DNA of 64,000 nucleotides. Origin: Actinocorallia sp. API 0066 (GTDB lineage: Bacteria; Actinomycetota; Actinomycetes; Streptosporangiales; Streptosporangiaceae). The DNA lies in contig NZ_JAJLQY010000007.1 of NCBI RefSeq assembly GCF_020991275.1, forward strand, positions 62,001 through 126,000, read 5' to 3'. Positions 46,633-54,758 of this stretch are shown here, in pieces; the stretch's first letter is position 1, and each line of letters begins with the position of its first letter. The position numbers and the translations under genes were made by a program. The notes below the pieces were generated by a model. The model had not been told where the DNA came from. It was given only the letters and a program-made list of their open reading frames with translations, and ran no database searches.

Positions 46633-47706
46633 TCAAGCCGATTTGATCCGGGTCACCCCGCCGCCGGAGGCGATCACGACGGCCTTGGGCCGCTCCTTGC
46701 CCTGCGCGTGCGCGGGCACCACGGCGGCGAACTGGAGGCTGCTGAACACGTGCAGGCGGGACGCCTCAAGCCCGTGCGGGACGAGGTGCGCGTACGCCTC
46801 GGGCACCGGGACGGGCTCGGGGTCGGCCGCGTCCGTGTGCACCGTCGCGGTGTCCCGGGTCAGCGGGTACAGCACCAGCGCCGAGCCGTCCGAGGTGCGC
46901 AGCGCGAACAGCGGCTGCACCGGCACGGTGAACGTGCTGGTGACCGTCAGGCCGTGCTTGGCGGCCGCCTTCGCCGCCTTCTGGTGCGCGGTGAACAGGC
47001 CCGTCGTGTACGGGCCCTCCTTCACGACCCGCGCCGAGAAGCTGCGCGGCCCCTCGTCGGCCACCGCCGCCTGCAGCGAGGCGACCGTGCCGGGGCTGGT
47101 GAGCAGGCCCGTCTCGGCGTCCGGCGCGACGGCCTGGGCGTACCCGTCCTTGTCCACGGGCACCTTGGGCACCTTCATCCCCTTGCCGGGCGTCACGACG
47201 ACGCTCAGCCGGAACCGCTCCTTCGGGTTCTTCCGGATGAACGCCATCAGCACCGGCTTGTCCTGGCGCTTCACCGACGCGACGAACCACTGCGGGTACC
47301 CGGCCAGCCGGGGCACCCAGAGCACGGGCTCGCCGTAGACGTGGCGCGGCACCGGCCGTCCGTCCGCCTTGCGCTCCCGGAACTCGGCCACCGCGACCGC
47401 CTGCTGGGAGTCGTCGGCCCAGGACTGCGCGAGCAGCGTGTCGCCCGAGGCCCGCGCCAGGTCGTCGTTCAACGCCCACGTGCGGAAGCCCACCGCTGCG
47501 CTCCGCGGCGTCAGCGGGGTGTCGGCCGCGCTCGGCGCGACGGCCACGGGCACCCGCCGGGGCGGCGCGGGGTCACCGCTGCACCCGGCGGCCAGCAGCA
47601 AAGCGGCCGCCGCGATCACGGTGGCTCGCAACGGCGCCCCCCGGGTCTCACGGTCGTCGTCCGACGGTCCTTGACGGGTACTGGCGTCAGATTGTGCCAT
47701 CACCAT
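46633..47706 (-). CDS. Putative lipoprotein, tandem paralogue
   Basis: This 357-residue protein has an N-terminal hydrophobic segment and a good lipobox LLAAGC (Cys about 42, after a longer n-region). The extracytoplasmic region contains EPVLWVPRLAGYPQWFVASV and LFALRTSDGSALVLYPL, which match the neighbouring lipoprotein. It starts at ATG 47706 or 47700, 41 bp from the divergent prfB start. It probably forms a two-gene operon with 45622-46560. The function is unknown; the architecture (two similar halves around a central linker) suggests a binding role at the envelope. Confidence 0.8.
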   Translation of the reverse strand: MVMAQSDASTRQGPSDDDRETRGAPLRATVIAAAALLLAAGCSGDPAPPRRVPVAVAPSAADTPLTPRSAAVGFRTWALNDDLARASGDTLLAQSWADDSQQAVAVAEFRERKADGRPVPRHVYGEPVLWVPRLAGYPQWFVASVKRQDKPVLMAFIRKNPKERFRLSVVVTPGKGMKVPKVPVDKDGYAQAVAPDAETGLLTSPGTVASLQAAVADEGPRSFSARVVKEGPYTTGLFTAHQKAAKAAAKHGLTVTSTFTVPVQPLFALRTSDGSALVLYPLTRDTATVHTDAADPEPVPVPEAYAHLVPHGLEASRLHVFSSLQFAAVVPAHAQGKERPKAVVIASGGGVTRIKSA

Positions 47707-47747
47707 GCGCTGCCCGGCGCGGCGCGGCCAGCGGATAAGCTTGACGG

Positions 47748-48872
47748 GTGGCTGCCATCGACCCCATGGATCACCTCAAGGAGCTCGGCGCGACCCTCAC
47801 CGGCATCGAGGCGGTGATGGACCTCGACGTCATGCGCCGCGACATCGCCGAACTGCGGGACCAGGCCGCCGACCCGGACCTGTGGAGCGACCAGGAGCAC
47901 GCGCAGACCGTCACCAGGCGGCTGTCGAGCCTGGAGAGCGAGCTGGGCAAGGTGGAGGCGCTGCGCGGCCGCCTGGAGGACCTCGAGGTCCTCTACGAGA
48001 TGGCCGCCGAGGAGGACGACGCCGACACCAGGGCCGAGGCCGACACCGAGCGCGAGGCGCTGGCGGGCGAGATGCGCTCCCTTGAGGTGCGCACCCTCAT
48101 GTCCGGCGAGTACGACGCGCGCGAGGCGCTCGTCTCCATCAACGCCCAGGCGGGCGGCGTCGACGCCGCCGCGTTCAGCCAGCAGCTCCAGCGCATGTAC
48201 CTGCGCTGGGCCGAACGGCACGGCTACTCGACGGAGATCTACGAGACGTCCTTCGCCGAGGAGGCCGGGATCAAGTCCACGACCTTCGCGGTCAAGGCCC
48301 CCTACGCCTACGGCACGCTGCGCGGCGAGCACGGCACCCACCGGATGGTCCGGATCTCCGCCTACGACAACCAGGGCCGCCGCCAGACGTCCTTCGCGGG
48401 CGTCGACATCGTGCCCGTCGTCGAGCAGAGCGACCACGTCGACATCAACGAGGACGACCTGCGCATCGACGTCTACCGGTCCTCGGGCCCCGGCGGGCAG
48501 GGCGTCAACACCACGGACTCCGCCGTCCGGATCACCCACCTGCCCACCGGCATCGTCGTCTCCTGCCAGAACGAGCGCTCCCAGCTGCAGAACCGCGCGT
48601 CCGCGATGAACGTGCTGCAGGCCAAGCTGCTGGAGCGCAAGCGCCAGGAGGAGGCCGACGAGCTCAACAAGCTGCGCGGCGAGGGCACCAGCTCGTGGGG
48701 CACCCAGATCCGCTCCTACGTGGTGCACCCGTACCAGATGGTCAAGGACCTGCGCACCCTCCACGAGGAGGGCAACCCCGAGCGCGTCCTGGACGGCTGG
48801 ATCGACGACTTCCTGGAGGCCGAGATCCGCTGGCTCCGCAAGGCCGAGGCGGGCGAGCCCGGCGGCCTCTGA
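47748..48872 (+). CDS. prfB: Peptide chain release factor 2, with SPF motif changed to SAY
   Basis: RF2 terminates translation at UGA and UAA. The protein has 374 residues with the catalytic GGQ at 249-251 ([16 protein letters not shown]). The tripeptide anticodon that is SPF in canonical RF2 reads Ser204-Ala205-Tyr206 here ([16 protein letters not shown]). There is no programmed frameshift: the frame is continuous from GTG 47748. Synteny (prfB-ftsE-ftsX) and length make it the housekeeping RF2. Domain 1 is full length. Confidence 0.94.
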   Translation: MAAIDPMDHLKELGATLTGIEAVMDLDVMRRDIAELRDQAADPDLWSDQEHAQTVTRRLSSLESELGKVEALRGRLEDLEVLYEMAAEEDDADTRAEADTEREALAGEMRSLEVRTLMSGEYDAREALVSINAQAGGVDAAAFSQQLQRMYLRWAERHGYSTEIYETSFAEEAGIKSTTFAVKAPYAYGTLRGEHGTHRMVRISAYDNQGRRQTSFAGVDIVPVVEQSDHVDINEDDLRIDVYRSSGPGGQGVNTTDSAVRITHLPTGIVVSCQNERSQLQNRASAMNVLQAKLLERKRQEEADELNKLRGEGTSSWGTQIRSYVVHPYQMVKDLRTLHEEGNPERVLDGWIDDFLEAEIRWLRKAEAGEPGGL

Positions 48873-48942
48873 CGCCCGGCGGGGGGGCCCGCGCCCGACC
48901 CCCATCAGATGTCCGGAAGAAGGACTATCCATGCCGGTGTCA

Positions 48943-49004
48943 CCCCTAGACTGCTCCAGAGCCAACTCCGAGGGGGACACCGTGGCCCATCAGCCCCTAG
49001 ACTG
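48943..49004 (+). promoter_or_regulatory. Twin CCCCTAGACTG boxes upstream of ftsE
   Basis: The 11-bp sequence CCCCTAGACTG occurs at 48943-48953 and 48994-49004, 51 bp apart. Each contains TAGACT, a fair actinobacterial -10 element, so they may be tandem ftsE promoters. The second lies 19 bp before the GTG, implying a very short leader. Confidence 0.45.
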
Positions 49005-49022
49005 GCGCACCGTGATGCAGCC

Positions 49023-49712
<690 letters not shown>

Positions 49713-49728
49713 GGAAACATAGGCCCCG

Positions 49729-50634
49729 ATGAGACTCTACTTCGTGTTCCAGGAGATCTGGATCGGCCTGCGCCGCAACCTGACGATGACGATCTCCCTC
49801 GTCATCACGGTCGCGATCGCCATGGCGCTGTTCGGCACCGGCATGCTCATCAAGAAGCAGGTCGACTCGTCCAAGACCTACTGGTACGACAAGGTCAACG
49901 TCTCGATCTACCTGTGCGCGAAGTCCAGCTCCAACCCGGACTGCGCGAAGAAGGACGCCACCAAGGAGCAGCGCGAGACCCTCGTGGCGACGCTGGACGA
50001 GCTCCCGCAGGTCGCCGAGGTCCAGTACGAGGACAAGGCGACGGCGTTCAAGCGCTTCCAGGACCTGTTCGCCAAGACGCCCGGCATGCTCGCCGCCACC
50101 AAGGAAGGCGACATCCCGGACTCGCTGCGGGTGAGGCTGACCGACCCGTCGGACTACGACGCGGTGATCAGCGCCGCCGACAACGCGCCGGGCGTCGACC
50201 AGATCGTCAACGAGCGCGAACTGTTGGAGAAGCTGTTCCGGATCCTGGGCGGCCTGCAGTGGGCGGCGCTGTTCGTCGCGCTCATCCAGGTGTTCGCGGC
50301 GGTGCTGCTGGTCGGCAACACGGTACGGCTGTCGGCGTTCAGCCGCCGCCGGGAGACCAACATCATGCGGCTCGTCGGCGCGTCCAACATGTACATCCAG
50401 CTCCCGTTCATCCTTGAGGGCGCGATCGCCGGCCTCGTCGGCGGCTGTATCGCGGCGATCATGCTGGTGGGCAGCAAGGTACTGCTCATCGACAGGCTCC
50501 AGGAGTCGCTGCAGTTCGCCACCCAGCTGACCTGGACCCAGGTCGCGGGCGTCATCATCTTCTCGATGGCGGTGGGCGTCCTGCTCTGCGCGGGCGCCTC
50601 GTTCCTCACCCTGCGGCGCTACCTGAAGATTTAA
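49729..50634 (+). CDS. ftsX: Cell-division permease-like protein FtsX
   Basis: This is the membrane partner of FtsE and signals through its extracellular domain to wall hydrolases such as RipC in mycobacteria. It has 301 residues: TM1 at about 21-44, an extracellular domain (about 45-175) with two Cys (IYLCAKSSSNPDCAKK) that probably form a disulfide, then three TM helices at about 180-205, 230-255 and 275-295. The short first loop with DALVDELPQVAEVQY-like sequence fits the actinobacterial FtsX type. Confidence 0.96.
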   Translation: MRLYFVFQEIWIGLRRNLTMTISLVITVAIAMALFGTGMLIKKQVDSSKTYWYDKVNVSIYLCAKSSSNPDCAKKDATKEQRETLVATLDELPQVAEVQYEDKATAFKRFQDLFAKTPGMLAATKEGDIPDSLRVRLTDPSDYDAVISAADNAPGVDQIVNERELLEKLFRILGGLQWAALFVALIQVFAAVLLVGNTVRLSAFSRRRETNIMRLVGASNMYIQLPFILEGAIAGLVGGCIAAIMLVGSKVLLIDRLQESLQFATQLTWTQVAGVIIFSMAVGVLLCAGASFLTLRRYLKI

Positions 50635-50643
50635 GCTGCCGGG

Positions 50644-51534
50644 GTGGTGTCCAGACCTCGGCGGACGGTGCGCGGGGCGGCCCTGGTGGCCGCCCTGCTG
50701 GGCGGCTACACCCTCGGTGCGATGTCGGGCTCGGCGGCGCCCGCCCCGATCCAGCCCGCCGCGTCCGACGGCCGGGTCCTGGACGACGCGGTCGAGGCGA
50801 TCGCGGCGGCCGCCGACGGCCCGGTCAGCCGCACCCGGCTGCGCGAGGTGGCGCTCACCGCGATGGTCAGGGAACTGGGCGACCCCTGGGCGCGTTACTA
50901 CCCTCCGCAGGAGTTCGCCGACTTCACCGCCTGGCTCGACGGCGAGGGCAAGACCGTCCGTCCCGACCCGGAGAGCGGCGACGTCAGCGTGCGGCGCGAG
51001 GACGGCCTCACCGTCATCAGGGTCGCCGTCTTCACCCACGGGGTGGGCGCCCGGGTCCGGGAGGGCGTCGCGGGCAGCACGGCGGTCATGCTGGACCTGC
51101 GCGGCAACCCGGGCGGGCTGCTGGCCGAGGCGGTCGAGACGGCGTCGGCGTTCCTCGCGGACGGCCCCGTCGTCACCTACGACGGGAACTCCTCGCCGCC
51201 GGAGGTGATCAACGTCACCCGTCCCGGCGATTCCCGGATCCCCGTCGTCGTACTGGTGGACCAGGGGACGGCCAGCGCCGCCGAGGTCGTCGCGGGCTCG
51301 CTCCGCGACCGGGACAGGGCGATCCTCGTAGGATCACCCACGTTCGGGAAGGGAACGGTGCAGGAGCCGGTGCGACTGCCTGACGGGTCGGCGGTGGAGC
51401 TGACCGTGGGTCGCTACGAGACCCCCGACGGCCATAACCTCGAGGGGGCCGGCATCGAACCGGACGTGGCGGCCGGGGAGTCGGACGCGGAAGAACGCGC
51501 ACGGGTGGTCCTCGCGGGACTGACCGGAGCCTAG
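50644..51534 (+). CDS. S41 C-terminal processing peptidase lacking a PDZ domain
   Basis: This 296-residue serine protease of the CtpA/tail-specific family has a signal anchor at about 9-27. The catalytic dyad is intact: Ser211 in [13 protein letters not shown] and Lys236 in [10 protein letters not shown], with the [10 protein letters not shown] motif. The PDZ domain normally found between the N-terminal helical part ([12 protein letters not shown]) and the protease core is missing; only about 40 residues ([20 protein letters not shown] then [20 protein letters not shown]) remain. The start is GTG 50644 or 50647. It lies between ftsX and smpB, where a CtpA-type gene is conserved in actinomycetes. 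Confidence 0.88.
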   Translation: MVSRPRRTVRGAALVAALLGGYTLGAMSGSAAPAPIQPAASDGRVLDDAVEAIAAAADGPVSRTRLREVALTAMVRELGDPWARYYPPQEFADFTAWLDGEGKTVRPDPESGDVSVRREDGLTVIRVAVFTHGVGARVREGVAGSTAVMLDLRGNPGGLLAEAVETASAFLADGPVVTYDGNSSPPEVINVTRPGDSRIPVVVLVDQGTASAAEVVAGSLRDRDRAILVGSPTFGKGTVQEPVRLPDGSAVELTVGRYETPDGHNLEGAGIEPDVAAGESDAEERARVVLAGLTGA

Positions 51535-51548
51535 GACAGGAGCAGAGA

Positions 51549-52025
51549 GTGCCTCGCGAGCAGGGCCAGAAGTACATCGCCCAGAACAAGAAGGCGCGGT
51601 TCGACTACCAGATCGTCGACACCTGGGAGGCCGGCATGGTCCTCACCGGGACGGAGGTCAAGTCGCTGCGCCAGGGCCGCGCGTCCCTCGTCGACGGGTA
51701 CGCGGCCGTCGACGGCCACGGCGAGGTCTACCTGTACAACATCCACATCCCCGAGTACTCGCAGGGCACCTGGACCAACCACACCGCGCGGCGCACCCGG
51801 AAGCTGCTGCTGAACCGGCGCGAGATCAGCAAGATCATCAAAGAGACGAACGAACCGGGATTGACGCTCGTCCCGCTCGCCCTGTATTTCAAGGACGGCA
51901 AGGCCAAGGTCGAGATCGGACTCGCCCGGGGCAAGAAGGCGCACGACAAGCGGCAGACCATCGCCCAGCGGGACGCCGACCGGGAGATGGCCCGGGCGCT
52001 GCGGGCACGGAACCGGGGTCGGTGA
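51549..52025 (+). CDS. smpB: SsrA-binding protein SmpB
   Basis: SmpB delivers tmRNA to stalled ribosomes in trans-translation. The protein has 158 residues with the beta-barrel core [20 protein letters not shown], the [19 protein letters not shown] motif and a basic C-terminal tail ([30 protein letters not shown]) that enters the mRNA channel. GTG 51549 has AGGAG upstream. One base separates it from the next gene; ssrA lies 2.1 kb downstream. Confidence 0.97.
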   Translation: MPREQGQKYIAQNKKARFDYQIVDTWEAGMVLTGTEVKSLRQGRASLVDGYAAVDGHGEVYLYNIHIPEYSQGTWTNHTARRTRKLLLNRREISKIIKETNEPGLTLVPLALYFKDGKAKVEIGLARGKKAHDKRQTIAQRDADREMARALRARNRGR

Positions 52026-52026
52026 A

Positions 52027-53988
52027 GTGAGCAGGACACGCAGGATCGTCGGGGCGGCGACGGGCGGGGTGATGCTCGCCGGGCTGCTTTCGGCGTGCGC
52101 GCAGGCGAGCCCGTTCCTCACCGTCAAGGACTTCCTCATCGCATGGCAGGTGCAGAACTACGAGGCCGCCGCCTCGCACACCGTCGGCGCGCCGCCCGGC
52201 GACGTCGTCCAGGCGCTCAAGGACGTGCGGACCCAGCTCGACGCCGCGTCGCTGCGGCTGCGGCTGCGGGCCGGCGGCACCGGGGGCGCCCCCGACGAGA
52301 AGGGCCGCATCGACAAGACCGGCGCCGAGACCGCGGCCGCCCGCTTCCAGGTGCGGATCGACCTCGGCGAGAACGGCCGCCCCCTGGAGTACCAGGGCCA
52401 CCTCACGCTGCGGCGGTTGGACGGGATCTGGAAGGTCGTGTGGAGCCCGTCCGTCATCCACCCGCAGTTGAAGGAGGGGGAGCGGCTCGCCGTCGTCAGC
52501 GAGGTCCCGCAGCGCCAGGTCATCCAGGACAACAAGGGACGCTCCCTGCTGCGCGCCGTCAAGACCGACATCTTCGGCGTGATCCCCAGCCGCCTCACCG
52601 ACCTCAACGGCACCGTCGACGGCATCGGCGAGATCACCAAGCAGGACAAGGACCGGCTCAAGGGCCGGATCTCCTCCGCGCCGCCCCGCTCGTTCCTCCA
52701 GCTCGCCGAGTTCCCCAACGGCAGCCCGCAGGCGCTCAAACTGCGCCAGGTGCCCGGCGTGGAACTGCGCAGCAAGGAACTGGAGACCCAGCCGATCCAG
52801 GCCGACGCGCTCCTCGGACTCGTCGGCCCCGCCACCACCGACGTGCTCAGCCAGGTCGGCGCCCCCTACCAGCCGGGCGACACCGTCGGCTCGTCCGGGC
52901 TCCAACTGCTCTTCCAGCGGCGGCTGGCCGGGCTGCCCGCCGTCAAGGTCGTGATCCTCGACGCGCAGGGCGCCCGCCGCAAGGAGATCCGCGACTTCTC
53001 CGAGGCCGACGCCGAGGTCGCCGTCGCCGGGCAGGACGACCTGACCCCGCGCGACGCCCTGCCCGTCCGCACCACGCTCGACCGGAGCGTCCAGTTCATG
53101 GCCGAGAACGCGCTGCGCGAACTGGGCGTGCCCGCCTCGCTCGTCGCGGTGCGCAGCCAGACCGGCGAGGTGCTGGCCGCCGCCAACCACCTGACCGCCG
53201 GGAAGAACCTCGCGTTCGAGGGACTCTACGCGCCCGGCACGACCTTCTCGCCCGTGCTGGCGGCGGCGCTGCTCGCCAAGGGGCAGAAGTCCGACACCGC
53301 GTCGGCCTGCTCCGAGGAGGAGACCGTCGGCGGCGTGGTGTTCTCGACGTCACGTCCGCGCACCAAGTCCACGCTGGGCCTGAACGTCGCCAACGGGTGC
53401 CGGACGGCGCTCGCCCGCGACAGCGCCGCCCTCGACCCGGCGACGCTCGCGGCGACCCTGGAGAAGTTCGGCCTGGACGGCTCCGGCTGGGACCTGTCCA
53501 ACGTCAGGCACGCGCGGGCCGAGGGGCTCACGCCCGTCACCGAGGCCGAGAAGGGGCTGTTCTCCGTCGGCGAGGGGGCCGTCAAGGTCAGCCCGCTCAC
53601 CATGGCGCTGTTCGCCGCCGCCCTCCAGAACGGGACATGGCGCGAACCCCTGCTCATCCAGGACCCGCCGCCGATCGCGTCGGCCGCCGCCCGGTTCGTG
53701 GAGCCCACGACGCTCAACGAACTCCAGAAGATCATGGCGGCCGGGGTGCGGCGCGGCACGGCCAAGGCCGCCGTCGAGGGCCGCAAGAAGTACCAGGGCG
53801 GCCTGAAGTCCACGGTGACCGACGAGAACGGCAAGACCGTCTCCTGGTTCGTCGGCTACTACGGCAACACCTACGGGATCGCGCTGGCCATCGAGGGCAA
53901 CGTCGACGCCGCGCGCGTCGCCTCCCTGTTCCTCAACGCCGCCGCCACCCCGCCCGCCAAGGCGACCAGCACCGACGGGGCGGCCTGA
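52027..53988 (+). CDS. Lipoprotein with degenerate penicillin-binding (transpeptidase) domain
   Basis: This 653-residue protein has a lipobox LLSAC (Cys24), an N-terminal NTF2-like/MecA_N domain (about 30-150), a PBP dimerisation-like middle domain (about 155-340) and a C-terminal transpeptidase fold (about 350-640). It resembles class B PBPs of the MecA/PbpLipo type, but every catalytic motif is lost. SxxK is Thr405-Thr-Phe-Ser408 (APGTTFSPV), SxN is Gly457-Cys-Arg459 (NGCRTALA), and KTG is Lys594-Ser-Thr596 (GLKSTVT). It therefore cannot acylate in the normal way and is likely a pseudoenzyme. The start is GTG 52027, one base after smpB. Confidence 0.88.
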   Translation: MSRTRRIVGAATGGVMLAGLLSACAQASPFLTVKDFLIAWQVQNYEAAASHTVGAPPGDVVQALKDVRTQLDAASLRLRLRAGGTGGAPDEKGRIDKTGAETAAARFQVRIDLGENGRPLEYQGHLTLRRLDGIWKVVWSPSVIHPQLKEGERLAVVSEVPQRQVIQDNKGRSLLRAVKTDIFGVIPSRLTDLNGTVDGIGEITKQDKDRLKGRISSAPPRSFLQLAEFPNGSPQALKLRQVPGVELRSKELETQPIQADALLGLVGPATTDVLSQVGAPYQPGDTVGSSGLQLLFQRRLAGLPAVKVVILDAQGARRKEIRDFSEADAEVAVAGQDDLTPRDALPVRTTLDRSVQFMAENALRELGVPASLVAVRSQTGEVLAAANHLTAGKNLAFEGLYAPGTTFSPVLAAALLAKGQKSDTASACSEEETVGGVVFSTSRPRTKSTLGLNVANGCRTALARDSAALDPATLAATLEKFGLDGSGWDLSNVRHARAEGLTPVTEAEKGLFSVGEGAVKVSPLTMALFAAALQNGTWREPLLIQDPPPIASAAARFVEPTTLNELQKIMAAGVRRGTAKAAVEGRKKYQGGLKSTVTDENGKTVSWFVGYYGNTYGIALAIEGNVDAARVASLFLNAAATPPAKATSTDGAA

Positions 53989-54039
53989 CGGCCGTCCCCG
54001 CCGTCGGGGCGCCGGGGCGTCGGGGCGGCGGGAATGCCG

Positions 54040-54069
54040 TTGGCAGGCGGCGCGTTCACCAGATAGGCT
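54040..54069 (+). promoter_or_regulatory. ssrA promoter
   Basis: A -35 TTGGCA (54040-54045) and a -10 TAGGCT (54064-54069) are separated by 18 bp. Transcription would start near 54076, leaving a short 5' leader before the mature tmRNA end at 54095 for RNase P to remove. Confidence 0.6.
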
Positions 54070-54094
54070 CAGTGCCGTTGACAACTTCATACAT

Positions 54095-54466
54095 GGGGGT
54101 GATCGGTTTCGACTGCGGTAGTCGTGCCAGGGGAAGCGGGCCGAGGGCTGCGATCACGACCTCGTTAATCCCGAGATCGCAAACCAACAAGTGCCAACTC
54201 TAAGCGCACTGAGTTCGCCCTCGCCGCCTGAGGCGAGTTAGCGACTCTGTCGGCCTGGGAGCGTCTCCGACCCAGGATCCGGCATCGTTAGGAGACTCAA
54301 CCCACCGACCCGGTCGCGGGGCCGGTGGGAACACCAAACAGCGACTGAGCCCGTCAGTGACTAGCCTGCGAGAGCACTGGGGCCGAGAAAAACGCCATGC
54401 AAGGCTGCGCCCGGAGAAGACCTGACTCACTGCTGTAGGACCAGGGTTCGATTCCCTGCACCTCCA
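54095..54466 (+). ncRNA. ssrA: Transfer-messenger RNA (tmRNA)
   Basis: tmRNA rescues stalled ribosomes. The 5' end GGGGGTGATCGGTTTCGAC is the standard tmRNA start. The acceptor stem pairs GGGGGTG (54095-54101) with CACCTCC (54459-54465), and the T-arm is GGTTCGATTCC. The CCA is not encoded. The tag reading frame starts GCC AAC at 54193 and ends GCC GCC TGA at 54231. The span of 372 nt is normal for actinobacteria. It is followed by a classic terminator. Confidence 0.97.
54193..54231 (+). other. ssrA: tmRNA proteolysis tag reading frame
   Basis: Thirteen codons from the resume GCC give the tag ANSKRTEFALAA followed by TGA. It ends in the ALAA degron recognised by ClpXP and shares the A-N-x-K-R start with Streptomyces tags as I recall them. 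A competing frame starting at an upstream GCA does not end in LAA and is rejected. Confidence 0.93.
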
Positions 54467-54472
54467 CTCGCT

Positions 54473-54521
54473 CGAGCCGTGTTCGCGCCCCTTTGGGGCG
54501 CTCCCACGGCTCGTTTCCTTT
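54473..54521 (+). terminator. Intrinsic terminator of ssrA
   Basis: CGAGCCGTG pairs with CACGGCTCG and an inner GCGCCCC/GGGGCGC stem caps it (54473-54513), followed by a T-rich run TTTCCTTT (54514-54521). It is one of the few textbook Rho-independent terminators in the window. Confidence 0.92.
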
Positions 54522-54522
54522 G

Positions 54523-54572
54523 TCGGGGGGGCGACCCCCCGAGCCCCCCGATGTGGGGGCTGCCGCCCCCAC
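54523..54572 (+). repeat. Two tandem GC hairpins after ssrA terminator
   Basis: TCGGGGGG-GCGA-CCCCCCGA (54523-54542) and GTGGGGGC-TGCC-GCCCCCAC (54553-54572) are perfect 8-bp stems with tetraloops. They may be remnants of palindromic elements or a back-up terminator. Confidence 0.65.
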
Positions 54573-54625
54573 GCCCCCGCTGTCGTGGCTGGGGTTTGGC
54601 TGTGGTTGCTGTGGAAGGGTGTGTT

Positions 54626-54698
54626 GGGGGATGGGGGTGTGTTTTTGGGCACTTGGGGTGGGGGGAATGTGGGGGTTGTGGGGGGTGGGGGAGGGGGG
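54626..54698 (+). promoter_or_regulatory. G-run tract with strong quadruplex potential
   Basis: Nine runs of three to six G occur in 73 nt on the plus strand (for example GGGGG-AT-GGGGG and GGGGGG-T-GGGGG-A-GGGGGG). The strand is G-rich without the matching C-runs of a simple palindrome. It lies 60 bp upstream of the 54759 gene, so a quadruplex would form on the non-template strand or in the 5' leader. Confidence 0.6.
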
Positions 54699-54758
54699 TT
54701 CTAAGTTGTTATCGACTTGCGGCGTCCAGAATCTTGATCTTCGCGTAGCCTGTGCCGC

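Noticed and set aside
47748-47830. Programmed frameshift in prfB
   Set aside because: The frame is continuous from the start with no in-frame stop or slippery CTT-TGA site.
54183-54243. Alternative tmRNA tag frame from GCA AAC CAA
   Set aside because: It does not end in LAA. The frame giving ALAA-TGA fits the universal tag end.
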